Translations under genes and position numbers: made by a program | DNA from: Paraburkholderia sp. CNPSo 3274 | Lineage (GTDB): Bacteria > Pseudomonadota > Gammaproteobacteria > Burkholderiales > Burkholderiaceae | DNA: 64,000 nt | Reading direction: 5' to 3' | Assembly: GCF_024206475.1 (NCBI RefSeq) | Contig: NZ_JAMBPR010000031.1 | Coordinates: 1-64,000 of the forward strand | Notes under the pieces: model-generated | Database searches by the model: none | Told to the model about the DNA's origin: nothing | Seen by the model: only the letters and a program-made list of their open reading frames with translations | Part shown: positions 34,980 through 43,334 of the stretch, piece after piece | Numbering within the stretch: the first letter of the stretch is position 1 | How the letters are laid out: the number at the start of each line of letters is the position of its first letter

Positions 34980-35447
34980 CTATTCGGTGTCGAGTGAGCG
35001 AATCAGATTGGCGCGCAGGGTCACAATTGCGTTTTGCAATCTCATGAATTCGTCGTGACCCAGCCCGGTCGCTTCGGTGAGATCGGCGATTTTCAGACTC
35101 TTTTCGCGCAGCTTCCGGCCGCTGGCGGTCAGGCTCACGCGCACCTGACGCTCGTCCTCAGGATCGCGCCGCCGTTGCACATATTCCATCGCTTCGAGCT
35201 TTTTCAACATGGGCGTCAACGTGTTGGACTCGAGAAAGAGTTTCTCACCCAGGCCGCTCACGGTCTGGTTGTCCTGCTCCCAAAGCGCGATGATCGCGAT
35301 GTACTGCGGATAGGTCAGCCCGAGTTTGTCCAGGATCGGCTTGTACGCCTTGCCGAAGGCCAGATTGGTCGAGTAAACCGCGAAGCAAAGATAGTCTGCG
35401 AGCGGCGCGGGCGTGTCGGCCTGCGCCGGGTGGTCCGTCGATTTCAT
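34980..35447 (-). CDS. ohrR: OhrR: MarR-family organic hydroperoxide sensor
   Basis: 155 residues from the second ATG (35447), where GAGG is 6 bases upstream; the first ATG (35453) abuts the ribosome site. The redox cysteine C21 sits in LCFAVYSTNLAFGKAYKPILDKLG, the classic OhrR signature, with the winged helix GLGEKLFLESNTLTPMLKKLE. It represses ohr until its cysteine is oxidised. A matching palindrome lies 48 bases before its own start and two more lie before ohr. Confidence 0.9.
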   Translation of the reverse strand: MKSTDHPAQADTPAPLADYLCFAVYSTNLAFGKAYKPILDKLGLTYPQYIAIIALWEQDNQTVSGLGEKLFLESNTLTPMLKKLEAMEYVQRRRDPEDERQVRVSLTASGRKLREKSLKIADLTEATGLGHDEFMRLQNAIVTLRANLIRSLDTE

Positions 35448-35494
35448 GGTCATCCTCTTCAGACAAAGGCCTCAATGGCTCGCAAACTTGAATA

Positions 35495-35508
35495 AATCGC
35501 TTGCGATT
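35495..35508. promoter_or_regulatory. OhrR box upstream of ohrR
   Basis: AATCGC-TT-GCGATT, followed by TATATCG, matches the two boxes upstream of ohr and suits autoregulation. Confidence 0.65.
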
Positions 35509-35586
35509 ATATCGTAGGCCGACACCGGTTCCGCCGTCCACCGCCATCGCGATGCCCGGCGAAACAGCCACAACGCGGTGGCGCAA

Positions 35587-35856
35587 TCAATGGTGGGCGA
35601 AGAGGCTGTTTCGCTCAATGGAGACGCGGCTGCCCGCGTCCGAGGTGGCATTGGCCATGCCGCCGTATGCCGTCGCTGCATTGCCGCTCCCGGTGCGCTC
35701 GGCAGCGAGCGTTTGCACGCTCTGACCGCGTTGCGATGCCGGTGCGCCGACTTCGGGCCGATAGGCCGGGGCCGGGCCGTAGCCGCTGGCGAATGCGGGG
35801 GCGGCTGCGCTCGCCGAAAGGGCGATGAGGAGCGTGGCGATAAATTGGGTCTTCAT
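35587..35856 (-). CDS. Small secreted DUF4148-type protein
   Basis: 89 residues with a Sec signal ending PAFA-SG (23). The mature part YGPAPAYRPEVGAPASQRGQSVQTLAAER is typical of DUF4148 proteins, which are common and numerous in Burkholderiaceae and have no known function. It lies between ohrR and ohr on the same strand, 63 bases from the ohr stop, so it may share ohr transcription. Confidence 0.75.
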   Translation of the reverse strand: MKTQFIATLLIALSASAAAPAFASGYGPAPAYRPEVGAPASQRGQSVQTLAAERTGSGNAATAYGGMANATSDAGSRVSIERNSLFAHH

Positions 35857-35918
35857 GATTGGATCTCGCTAGGTGAAGTGCAGTGAGTTTGGGTGAAAGA
35901 GGCGATTGCGTTTGCCGG

Positions 35919-36365
35919 TTACGCGGTGACGACGGTGAGGCTCACGTCGATGTTGCCGTGCACGGCCTTCGAGTACGGGCAGATCTGATGGGCGCTGCGC
36001 GCGATGGCCTCGGCCACCGTTTGCTCGACGCCTGGCAGCGTGACCGTGAAGTGCGCGCCCAGGAACCAGGCGGCGCCGGTCTGACCGATATCGACCTGAA
36101 TGTCCACCGAAGCGTCCGACGGCAATGCGACTTTCTTCAGCGAGGCCGCGATGCCGAGCGCGGAGATGTAGCAGGCAGACCATGCGCCGGCGAACAGCTG
36201 CTCGGCGCGCGGGTGCGGTTCGGTCGCGACGATGTCGAGTGTTTCGCCGGCTGAGGACGAGAGTTCGAGGTCGACCACGCCAAATTCGCCGCGTTGGGCG
36301 ACGGGATCGTGATTGATGGTGGTGTGGGTGTTGCCCGAGAACAGCACTTTGTCGATCGTTGCCAT
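35919..36365 (-). CDS. ohr: Organic hydroperoxide resistance protein (Ohr/OsmC family)
   Basis: 148 residues from ATG 36365, set by AGGAG 7 bases upstream. Active-site cysteines C65 (GAWSACYISAL) and C129 (HQICPYSKAVHGNI) follow the Ohr pattern, and the Arg in PVAQRGEFGV could be the catalytic arginine. It reduces organic hydroperoxides with lipoylated partners. The N-terminal quarter is less typical than in standard Ohr proteins. Two OhrR boxes lie upstream. Confidence 0.85.
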   Translation of the reverse strand: MATIDKVLFSGNTHTTINHDPVAQRGEFGVVDLELSSSAGETLDIVATEPHPRAEQLFAGAWSACYISALGIAASLKKVALPSDASVDIQVDIGQTGAAWFLGAHFTVTLPGVEQTVAEAIARSAHQICPYSKAVHGNIDVSLTVVTA

Positions 36366-36417
36366 GTTGCGCTCCTTGATGGATTCCAGAGTTGGGTGAT
36401 ATGCGTCGCGTAAGATC

Positions 36418-36434
36418 AAATCGCATGCGATGTA
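36418..36434. promoter_or_regulatory. OhrR box 1 upstream of ohr
   Basis: ATCGCATGCGAT (36420-36431) is a perfect 12-bp palindrome in an A/T flank, 53-70 bases before the ohr start. Confidence 0.7.
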
Positions 36435-36474
36435 TAGTGGATGAGAAAATCCGGCATGTCAAGCGTATAAGATT

Positions 36475-36494
36475 AAATCGCATACGATATATAT
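36475..36494. promoter_or_regulatory. OhrR box 2 upstream of ohr
   Basis: ATCGCATACGAT (36477-36488) differs from box 1 by one base and is followed by ATATAT. Centre-to-centre distance from box 1 is 57 bases. Confidence 0.65.
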
Positions 36495-36572
36495 GGGGCG
36501 ACTTCGGAAGGGCGATCGGTCGCTGGAGCGGTATCTATCGTATAGTGCGTTCATTGACGATTGAGACCTTTT

Positions 36573-36598
36573 TGCCGGCACTCTAGGGAGTGCCGGCA
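36573..36598. repeat. Perfect 11-bp hairpin between osmC-like gene and ohr
   Basis: Arms TGCCGGCACTC and GAGTGCCGGCA enclose a TAGG loop. The T run lies before it on the plus strand and As follow it on the minus strand, so it does not fit an intrinsic terminator for the minus-strand genes around it. Confidence 0.6.
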
Positions 36599-36633
36599 CG
36601 GCTGGCCGAGCCGCCTCTGACTTTTCGCGAGCG

Positions 36634-37107
36634 CTACGCAGCCAGTTCGATGGTCGGTTCGCAAACAATGGGAAAGTTCACCGAATTGGCGATATAGCAC
36701 TGCTCGTGCGCCGCATGATGCAGCCGCTCGGCGAGGCTGCGGTTGTCGCTCGCGCGGATGGTCACGCGCGGGCGCAGCACGATCTTCGTGAAGGCGCCGC
36801 GCTGCGGGGTATCGGCCATCGTGCCTTCGGCCTCGTCTTCATAGGCGAGCACCGCGATGCCCGCCTCGGCGCACAGGTGCAGATACCAGAGCTTGTGGCA
36901 CGCCGAAGCCGAAGCCACGAGCAGATCCTCGGGATTCCAGCGTGAGGCGTCGCCGCGAAACGCCGGATCCGATGAGCCTGGAATGTCCGGCTTGCCGCGC
37001 GAGCGGATCACGTGATCGCGGTCGTAGTCGCGATAACCCGAGGTGCCGCTGCCGCGATTGCCGATCCATTGCACCGAAACGCGGTAGGTGTGTTCGCCAT
37101 GCGCCAT
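36634..37107 (-). CDS. OsmC-family peroxiredoxin-like protein
   Basis: 157 residues from ATG 37107 with GGAGAG upstream. It has the OsmC/Ohr fold with cysteines C70 (ASASACHKLWYL) and C137 (HEQCYIANSV). Unlike the neighbouring Ohr it has the HKLWYLHLC form typical of the broader OsmC family. It presumably reduces hydroperoxides. Between its start and the GntR gene lies a 30-bp palindrome, so the GntR protein may regulate both. Confidence 0.82.
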   Translation of the reverse strand: MAHGEHTYRVSVQWIGNRGSGTSGYRDYDRDHVIRSRGKPDIPGSSDPAFRGDASRWNPEDLLVASASACHKLWYLHLCAEAGIAVLAYEDEAEGTMADTPQRGAFTKIVLRPRVTIRASDNRSLAERLHHAAHEQCYIANSVNFPIVCEPTIELAA

Positions 37108-37153
37108 GCTGACTCTCCGTTCGATCGAAAAGGGGTAAGTCATTATGACCGTA

Positions 37154-37183
37154 TTCGGCATTTTGGTATACCATTATGCCGAA
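37154..37183. promoter_or_regulatory. 30-bp near-perfect palindrome, likely GntR operator
   Basis: Outer arms TTCGGCAT / ATGCCGAA flank a perfect TGGTATACCA core (37164-37173), with only two T-T positions out of symmetry. It lies between the divergent osmC-like and gntR genes. The GTATAC centre is the expected FCD-type GntR site. Confidence 0.7.
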
Positions 37184-37225
37184 GTGGCCCAGATGAGAAC
37201 TGGGCTGGAACGGGGCATAACACGC

Positions 37226-37879
37226 ATGGAAACAAAATTCGACTCCACGGCGGACGCGGTTGCGTCCGGATTGCGCGACCTGATCGTCAGCGGCGAGCTG
37301 GGCAGCGGCGAGCGCCTTGTCGAGCGCGATCTCGCGGAGCGTTTCGAGGTGAGCCGCATTCCGCTGCGCGAAGCGATCCAGCGGCTCGCGCGCGAGGGGC
37401 TCGTCGAGATTTTCCGCAATCGCGGCGCGGTCGTGCGCATGCTCACGGTGCAAGACGTGGAGGAGATCTACGGCCTGCGCGCACTGCTCGAAGGCGACGC
37501 GATCTTTCACGGCGTCAAGCGCATCGACGACGAAACGCTCGCACGCGCGGAACTCGTTCACCGGCTGCTGGGCGAGGCGGTCACCACGCAGAAGCAGGGC
37601 GAGCTCAACCGCGAGTTTCACGAACTGCTTTACGGCGCGTGCGGCAACGCCCGGCAACTGGCGGCGATCCGCGAATTGCGCGCGCAGGTGGAGCGCTACG
37701 AGCGGCTGCAGAATACGCTGCTTGCCGATACGCCCTCGTTTCAGCACGAACACGAGGCAATCCTGGAGGCGTCCCTCGCACGCAACGCACGCAGCGCGCG
37801 CGCCTTGACCGTGGCGCATATCGACTCGGCGAGGCGCATCGTGCTCGCCGTGGCGGAGCGCATGGCAGCGCAAGGCTAG
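37226..37879 (+). CDS. GntR-family regulator (FCD domain)
   Basis: 217 residues from ATG 37226; ATGs at 37193 and 37145 are in frame, but the latter lies ahead of the 30-bp operator and is unlikely. Winged helix: LVERDLAERFEVSRIPLREAIQRLAREGLVEIF. FCD domain: VQDVEEIYGLRALLEGDAIFHG and ELNREFHELLYGACGN. Likely represses itself and the divergent osmC-like gene (inference from the palindrome). Confidence 0.82.
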   Translation: METKFDSTADAVASGLRDLIVSGELGSGERLVERDLAERFEVSRIPLREAIQRLAREGLVEIFRNRGAVVRMLTVQDVEEIYGLRALLEGDAIFHGVKRIDDETLARAELVHRLLGEAVTTQKQGELNREFHELLYGACGNARQLAAIRELRAQVERYERLQNTLLADTPSFQHEHEAILEASLARNARSARALTVAHIDSARRIVLAVAERMAAQG

Positions 37880-37990
37880 CGCGCAGACACCCCAGCATTC
37901 ACAACCATAGCGCTGGTTTTTACGACATTTTTTCTTGTGGCCCTTACGGGTCAACCCTAGACTGGGGGCATCGAAACGACTGGAGACGCC

Positions 37991-38629
37991 ATGTCGATCT
38001 CGCGTGCAACCCAGCGCCCGGATGAGCAGATCACCTCCGTCCAGCCCGGCCTCGGCCGGCTCGTGCTGAGGCGCTTCGATCCGCGCCACGACTCGTGGGA
38101 AGCGCTTACGCGTTTGCTGCATCGCGCGTTCTCGCGGCTCGCGTCGCTCGGATTGCACTGCTCATGTGCTGATCAGGCGGCGAGCCTCACGCGTGAACGC
38201 GCGCTGGCTGGAGACTGTTTCGTCGCCGTCTGCAATGGCAGGATCATCGGTACGCTCACAGTGGAAGGTCACGATAGCCAATCGCAGTGCGAACATTATC
38301 GCCAACGCAGCGTGGCTTCGATCCATCAGTTCGGTATCGAGCCAAAATGGCAAAGCCGCGGCATCGGCGGTGCGCTGCTCGCTTTCGCGGGGCGTTGGGC
38401 GGCTGCGCGCGGCTACACGCAGCTCGCGCTGGACACGCCGTTTCCCGCCGCCCACCTTATCGCGTTCTATCGCGCACAAGGCTTTAGTCTCATTGATGTC
38501 GTGCGCTTTGCTGGTCGCGGCTACGACAGCGCCGTGCTCAGCAAAGCCGCTGCGGCGCGGTGCGGCGTGGCAATCCCGCACTTGCCTGGTGGACTGCCGC
38601 ACGCCACGTCGCCGAGTCCGCTCGCCTGA
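37991..38629 (+). CDS. GNAT-family N-acetyltransferase
   Basis: 212 residues, GGAGA before ATG 37991. The acetyl-CoA loop is in IHQFGIEPKWQSRGIGGALLAFAGRWAAARG (RGIGGAL replaces the usual RxxGxG/A). Strands LVLRRFDPRHDSWEALTRLL at the N-terminus and LALDTPFPAAHLIAFYRAQGF at the C-terminus complete a GNAT fold. Substrate unknown. It converges on the EAL gene. Confidence 0.82.
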   Translation: MSISRATQRPDEQITSVQPGLGRLVLRRFDPRHDSWEALTRLLHRAFSRLASLGLHCSCADQAASLTRERALAGDCFVAVCNGRIIGTLTVEGHDSQSQCEHYRQRSVASIHQFGIEPKWQSRGIGGALLAFAGRWAAARGYTQLALDTPFPAAHLIAFYRAQGFSLIDVVRFAGRGYDSAVLSKAAAARCGVAIPHLPGGLPHATSPSPLA

Positions 38630-38642
38630 GCGCGCGCCACGC

Positions 38643-40217
38643 TCACGCCTTGCTAGCGCGCGCCGCTTCACGCTCCAGATAGCGCAGGAATTCGTCGGCG
38701 GGCATGGCCTTCGCATAGAGCCAGCCCTGGGCGAACTGCACGCCGCGCTCACGCAGATACTGCGCTTGCGCCATGGTTTCCACACCCTCGGCGACCATCA
38801 GCAGGTCGAGGCTGCGCGCCATGTCGATCACGTGCGGCACGATCTTGTTCATTTCCTCGCCGCTCGCCAACCAGCGGATGAACGAGCGGTCGATCTTGAT
38901 GCCATCCACCGGCAGTTCCTGCAGATACGAGAGACTCGAATATCCCGTGCCGAAATCGTCGATGAAAACGCGGTGGCCGGCCGCGCGAAACGCTTCAAGA
39001 ACAGGCGCGGAACTGGCGGTGTCGATGAGCGTGCGCTCAACCGCTTCGAACCAGATTTGCTCGGGGCGCACCGCATATTTCGCGAGGCTGGCCTTGAGGG
39101 TTTCGAGCACGCGTGTGCCGGCGAGATCCTTGCCGGCAAGGTTGATCGAGACGTGCAGATCGCGGCGAAGCGCGAGCATGGCGCCCACGCCCTCGAACAC
39201 GGAACGTATGACTTGATCGGTGATGGGCTCGATGAGATCGAGCGACTCCGCCATGGGAATGAACGTGTCCGGCGCGACGACGGTGCCGTCTTCGAGCTTC
39301 CAGCGCAAGAGCGCTTCCGCGCCGACGCAGCGCCCGCTTTCCAGCGAGACGAGCGGCTGCAGCCATGCCACGAACTGGCACCGCCGGATGCCCTGCAGCA
39401 TCGCGCTGCGCGGCGTGCGCAGCTTGCGGCGCCAGCGCATGACAAGCCACGTGCCGATTGCGCTCAGAACGAGCGCCGGCGGGATCGTGGTCCTGAGTTT
39501 CGCGAGCAGGTTGCGGCGCATGCGGTCCTCGGGCTCGTACGCGACCACCGCGATGGGAAAGCGGCTCGAGCGCTCGACGACGTAATAGCGGCCCTCGAAA
39601 TATGGGCTGCTGCCGGTGCGCTTGAGCGCTGCGCGGACGAGGGCATCGTCGGCGTGCGCCCAGCTCGAAATGACGGCGCCGTCCTGCGTTTCGAGCACGG
39701 TTAGCTGAATGGTGTCGTCGAGCGGCACGATGTCGAGGTAGAAGCGCGGATCGATCACCACGACGTGATTGCCCAGGCGCACGTTGAGCATGCGCCGTTC
39801 GCTGCCGCGCTTGCCGACTTCGGTATGCCAGGCGGTGAAACCGTCGGCAAAGGCCCATTCGGGCGGCGGCAATGCGATGTCGACAGCGCCGCGCAGCGAA
39901 GTGCAGCGCAGCCGCATGTCATCGATCGAGGCGACTTCGCGAATGTATCGAAACTGTTCCTCGACCTGCCGCAAGCGTTGCATGTGGTCGGTCGTGCACG
40001 GCGTGTCGGCGTATGACATGAGCTGGCGCAGCGCGGACTCGGCTTCGGAGGTCACCAGTTCGGCGCGCAGCAGCGCGCGATTCGAAAAGACGTCCACTTG
40101 CTGGCGCTGCAGGCGTTCGTTGACGGCGTCCGAAGCGTACACGGCGGCCGTGAGCGTTGCCAGGACGGCGAACGCCACGACACAAAACGTCGTCAGGGCG
40201 GTGAGTCGGCTGCTCAT
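38643..40217 (-). CDS. Cyclic-di-GMP phosphodiesterase with CSS periplasmic domain and EAL domain
   Basis: 524 residues. Helix at about 7-27, a periplasmic CSS-type domain with cysteines C74 (DTPCTTD) and C105 (LRCTSLRG), a second helix near TIPPALVLSAIGTWLVMRW, then an EAL domain. Catalytic residues are intact: EALLRW, SINLAGKDL, FEAVERTLID, DDFGTGYSSLSYLQELP and GIKIDRSF. The CSS family is controlled by a redox disulfide through DsbA/DsbB, releasing activity when reduced. It lies 193 bases downstream of the GGDEF gene on the same strand. Confidence 0.88.
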   Translation of the reverse strand: MSSRLTALTTFCVVAFAVLATLTAAVYASDAVNERLQRQQVDVFSNRALLRAELVTSEAESALRQLMSYADTPCTTDHMQRLRQVEEQFRYIREVASIDDMRLRCTSLRGAVDIALPPPEWAFADGFTAWHTEVGKRGSERRMLNVRLGNHVVVIDPRFYLDIVPLDDTIQLTVLETQDGAVISSWAHADDALVRAALKRTGSSPYFEGRYYVVERSSRFPIAVVAYEPEDRMRRNLLAKLRTTIPPALVLSAIGTWLVMRWRRKLRTPRSAMLQGIRRCQFVAWLQPLVSLESGRCVGAEALLRWKLEDGTVVAPDTFIPMAESLDLIEPITDQVIRSVFEGVGAMLALRRDLHVSINLAGKDLAGTRVLETLKASLAKYAVRPEQIWFEAVERTLIDTASSAPVLEAFRAAGHRVFIDDFGTGYSSLSYLQELPVDGIKIDRSFIRWLASGEEMNKIVPHVIDMARSLDLLMVAEGVETMAQAQYLRERGVQFAQGWLYAKAMPADEFLRYLEREAARASKA

Positions 40218-40410
40218 GGTGTGCGCTCGGGCTCCGGCGTCGCGAACGAAGGGGCCGCGCGGCTTTCGTCGATCGCCGCTGCCGATGGTAGCGTTTTTCC
40301 CTTGGCGGCGACGCGCTGCTGTGCGGCGCGCGAACGCAATCGCAGTGGCCGCCGGCGTTCCCGCTCATGCGTGGCGCATGAATGCGGCCAACGGGGGCGT
40401 CAAGCACCCG

Positions 40411-42204
40411 TCAAGCACGCGCAGGATCGATCGATCGGGAATCCTCTGCAACGACGCGATTGCGGCCACCTTCCTTCGCGGCATAGAGCCGCCGGTCGGC
40501 TACCGACATGAGCGCTTCGTAGTGGGCGGGGCAATCGGCGGGACTTGCCGCCACGCCAATCGAGACGGTGAACGCAATCGCATCCGCATCCCGGTTGGCG
40601 GCGTCGCCCGGCGCGCCGGCGGCAAGCGCCGAGTCCGCCGCGTGCGCTTCGACCGCGCGGCGGATGCGTTCGGCTACACCCGCCGCCGTGGCGAGATCGG
40701 CGCCGGGCAGCAGCGCCGCGAATTCCTCGCCGCCCACGCGCGCGGGCATTTCCGCGCTGCGCAGGTTGTTGCGCAGAATGTCCGCGAATATCACCAGCAC
40801 GCGGTCGCCCGCCGCGTGGCCGAAGCGGTCGTTGACGCGCTTGAAGTAGTCGATATCGAGCATCAGCATTGCCATGGCGGGCGCCGGTGCCTCGTCACCG
40901 TCTGCGCGGGCGGCGCGTTCCAGCGTCTCGTCGAAGACATCCTGGAAGCGCCGACGGTTCGCGAGGCCGGTGAGCGGATCGCTGCGCGCGAGTGCTTTGA
41001 GCCGCGAACTCGCCTCGACGTATTGGCCGAATATGTTCTTCACGATGAACAGGGTGCCGACGAGCAGCACGGCGATCGCCAGCCAGGCGACGATCAGCGG
41101 GCTGTTGAACACGCGGCGCGCCGCCGCGAGCGTGAGCTCCGAGTCGTCCGTGTGCGTGAGCAGGATCCAGTGCGTCTCGCCCACGTGCTGGAAGAGCAAA
41201 TACTGGCCCGAGCGCACAGCGTACCCCTGGTCGCGCTTCATCCATGCCGCCGCCGACGAGCGAGCCACGTCGAGCAGATACGGATCGAACCTGGTGGGAC
41301 GCTGCGCGGTGATCTTGCCATCGACGCAATAGACGAGGTCGCCGTTACTGTTCAGCAGGCCGAACTCGGCAGGCTCCTGCTCGTCGTCGGCCAGATTGGC
41401 GGAGGCAAGCTGGAGCGCGAGCAGGCGCGAGGGCGCGACGTCCATCACCACGGCGCCGCGGAAGCGCCCATTGGCGTAGACGGGCGCGCTGAGCGTTGAG
41501 ATCGCCTCGCTTTTTTTCGATTCCGTATAGATCGGAGTCCAGATGATGTCGCGTCCCGCATTCTGGCCGGTGACAAGCAGCCGGTAGTAGGGCATGGTGC
41601 TGAAGCGCCGCAACAGGTCGGACGCGCGCGCGTCCGGGCGTTCGGGCGAGAGCACGTACAGACCGTTGGCCGAGATGTACGCGACCGTGCTTTGCACCGC
41701 GTCGGCGTGCTGGCTGATCGCGAGGAGCGGGCTGATCGAGCGCACCAGCACGATGTCGGCGGGCAGCGTGGCGGCGTCGCGGTGAAAGCCCTCGATTCCC
41801 GCGAGTTCTTGCGCATTGGTGCCGAAAACGGGCGGTCCACCCATCGCGCCGGGGCCCTCCCATTGCAGCTTGTCGCTGTCACGCAGCGCGGCCTGCACCT
41901 CCTGATTCTGCAAGCCTTCGCGCTGCTGGCTCGACGAGGCGAGCAAGTGTTCCGCGTAGTCGCGCAGGAACAGCAGGCGCCGGCGCTCCGCGGAAATCAT
42001 TGCGTCCACGCCCACGGCGCGTACCTCCAGGTCGCGCTGGCGGCTATGGAGGTCGTAGCGCGTCATCTGGTAGAGCTGGCGCAGGCCCACGACGCTCACC
42101 AGCGCCATGGCGGCAAGAAAGCACACCGTCACCACGAGATGCGGGCGTTTCATGACCATGCTGGAGAAGCCGTGCGGTCGCGCGCGGCCTGGCGTGTGCT
42201 GCAT
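40411..42204 (-). CDS. Membrane diguanylate cyclase (dCache-like sensor plus GGDEF)
   Basis: About 597 residues if started at ATG 42204; ATGs at 42159 and 42153 are also possible. N-terminal helix VVTVCFLAAMALVSVVGL, a large periplasmic sensor region, a second helix NSPLIVAWLAIAVLLVGTLFIV, then GGDEF. The catalytic motif is GGEEF in PARVGGEEFAALLPG and LMLDIDYFKRVNDRFGHAAGD is the metal/substrate segment. The inhibitory I-site is degenerate (RSAE instead of RxxD). It makes cyclic-di-GMP from GTP. Confidence 0.87.
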   Translation of the reverse strand: MQHTPGRARPHGFSSMVMKRPHLVVTVCFLAAMALVSVVGLRQLYQMTRYDLHSRQRDLEVRAVGVDAMISAERRRLLFLRDYAEHLLASSSQQREGLQNQEVQAALRDSDKLQWEGPGAMGGPPVFGTNAQELAGIEGFHRDAATLPADIVLVRSISPLLAISQHADAVQSTVAYISANGLYVLSPERPDARASDLLRRFSTMPYYRLLVTGQNAGRDIIWTPIYTESKKSEAISTLSAPVYANGRFRGAVVMDVAPSRLLALQLASANLADDEQEPAEFGLLNSNGDLVYCVDGKITAQRPTRFDPYLLDVARSSAAAWMKRDQGYAVRSGQYLLFQHVGETHWILLTHTDDSELTLAAARRVFNSPLIVAWLAIAVLLVGTLFIVKNIFGQYVEASSRLKALARSDPLTGLANRRRFQDVFDETLERAARADGDEAPAPAMAMLMLDIDYFKRVNDRFGHAAGDRVLVIFADILRNNLRSAEMPARVGGEEFAALLPGADLATAAGVAERIRRAVEAHAADSALAAGAPGDAANRDADAIAFTVSIGVAASPADCPAHYEALMSVADRRLYAAKEGGRNRVVAEDSRSIDPARA

Positions 42205-42356
42205 GAAGCCCCCGGGGACGGCGAATGGACGCGCGCGCATCGCGGTGCGGCGTGGCCCGGCGGCGCGTTTCCGGGCGTCGCGACGAGCATAGCATCGCGA
42301 CGCCCGGAAACGCGCCGAACGCCGCCTCAGGCGTCCCGGATCGCTCCCGGCGGCAC

Positions 42357-42998
42357 TCAACCGCTCCAGGCAGAATGGCGGATCACGCTGCAGAAGTTGC
42401 CGGCATGGAAATGCGGGTCCTTGTCTGCGAGCACGTCGGCCTTGACGTTGCCGAAGGTGGTGGCGGGCTTGTGCTTGATGCCGTCATAGAAGGTCTGGAT
42501 GATGTCCTCCTTGAAGTGCTCGCTGCGCGGGTGCGCGTGGACCACGGCCTCGCGTTCGGTGTCGCTGAAGCGGTCGTAGGCAATGCCGAGCACGTCCATT
42601 TCGACGCCTGCCGTGAGGAGCGCGATCACCGGATGCATGTGCTGCGGGATGCCCGGCGTCGTATGCAGTGCGATGGCGGTCCACACAAGGTCGATGTCCT
42701 GCTGCGAGATGCCGTGGCCGCGCAGGAAATCGCGCGCGACATTCGCGCCGTCCACTTCGAAGCGCTCGTGGTCGCTGCTGTGAGCGTGCGTGAGGCCCAT
42801 GTCATGAAACATTGCGCCGGCGTAGAGCAGTTCGCGATCGAACTTCAGGCCGAGCCGGCGGCCGGCCAGTGCGCCGAAATAATAGACGCGGCTCGAATGA
42901 TGGAACAGCAGCGGCGATTCGGTGTCGCGCACGAGTTCGGTGATTTCGCGGGCGAGTTTGCTGTCGGGGATCGCGACATCGGCAAGGGTCGGGGTCAT
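42357..42998 (-). CDS. HD-domain phosphohydrolase
   Basis: 213 residues, GGAGG before ATG 42998. HD motif residues are seen in PLLFHHSSRVYYF, LLYAGAMFHDMGLTHAH (HD) and LVWTAIALHTTPG, then LLTAGVEMDVLG. The pattern resembles cyanamide-hydratase/HD phosphohydrolase-like proteins; substrate unknown. Divergent from the 7TM kinase, with inverted repeats between. Confidence 0.78.
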   Translation of the reverse strand: MTPTLADVAIPDSKLAREITELVRDTESPLLFHHSSRVYYFGALAGRRLGLKFDRELLYAGAMFHDMGLTHAHSSDHERFEVDGANVARDFLRGHGISQQDIDLVWTAIALHTTPGIPQHMHPVIALLTAGVEMDVLGIAYDRFSDTEREAVVHAHPRSEHFKEDIIQTFYDGIKHKPATTFGNVKADVLADKDPHFHAGNFCSVIRHSAWSG

Positions 42999-43334
42999 CA
43001 GGGTCCTCCGTCGGGGTGGGTGATGAACTCTATTCTCGGCGGCTCCAGGGTTGTCCTCAATCGACGGATACCGTTGTTTTCTGCCAATTCGACCGAAATT
43101 GGGCCATCAGGGATTCGCGACGCATAGCAGCGGTGCCGATAGCGGCAAAATTTCGCCGCAACAGGGGATTAGCGGCGATAATCGGCAAAATCGATTCGAT
43201 CGGCGCGCATTTCATGCGCCCTGCATCGAGCGGCGAGATCCGGCCCGCGAATCGCACATTGGGCGCACGGGGACGCTGCAGGGAATGCGCCGCGCCAACC
43301 AGGTCGGTAAGAACAAGAACCCACGCGACAGACT
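42999..43334. promoter_or_regulatory. Divergent control region between the HD and 7TM kinase genes
   Basis: The 336-base gap contains CCAATT-N7-AATTGG (43084-43102), GCGGCAAAATTTCGCCGC (43142-43159, near-palindromic) and a cluster of TCGATTCGATCGG / CGATTCGA repeats at 43190-43205. No gene is supported in it. Confidence 0.45.

Noticed and set aside
36573..36598. Hairpin considered as the osmC-like gene terminator
   Set aside because: The bases after the stem on the minus strand are A, not T, so it does not meet the intrinsic terminator pattern.
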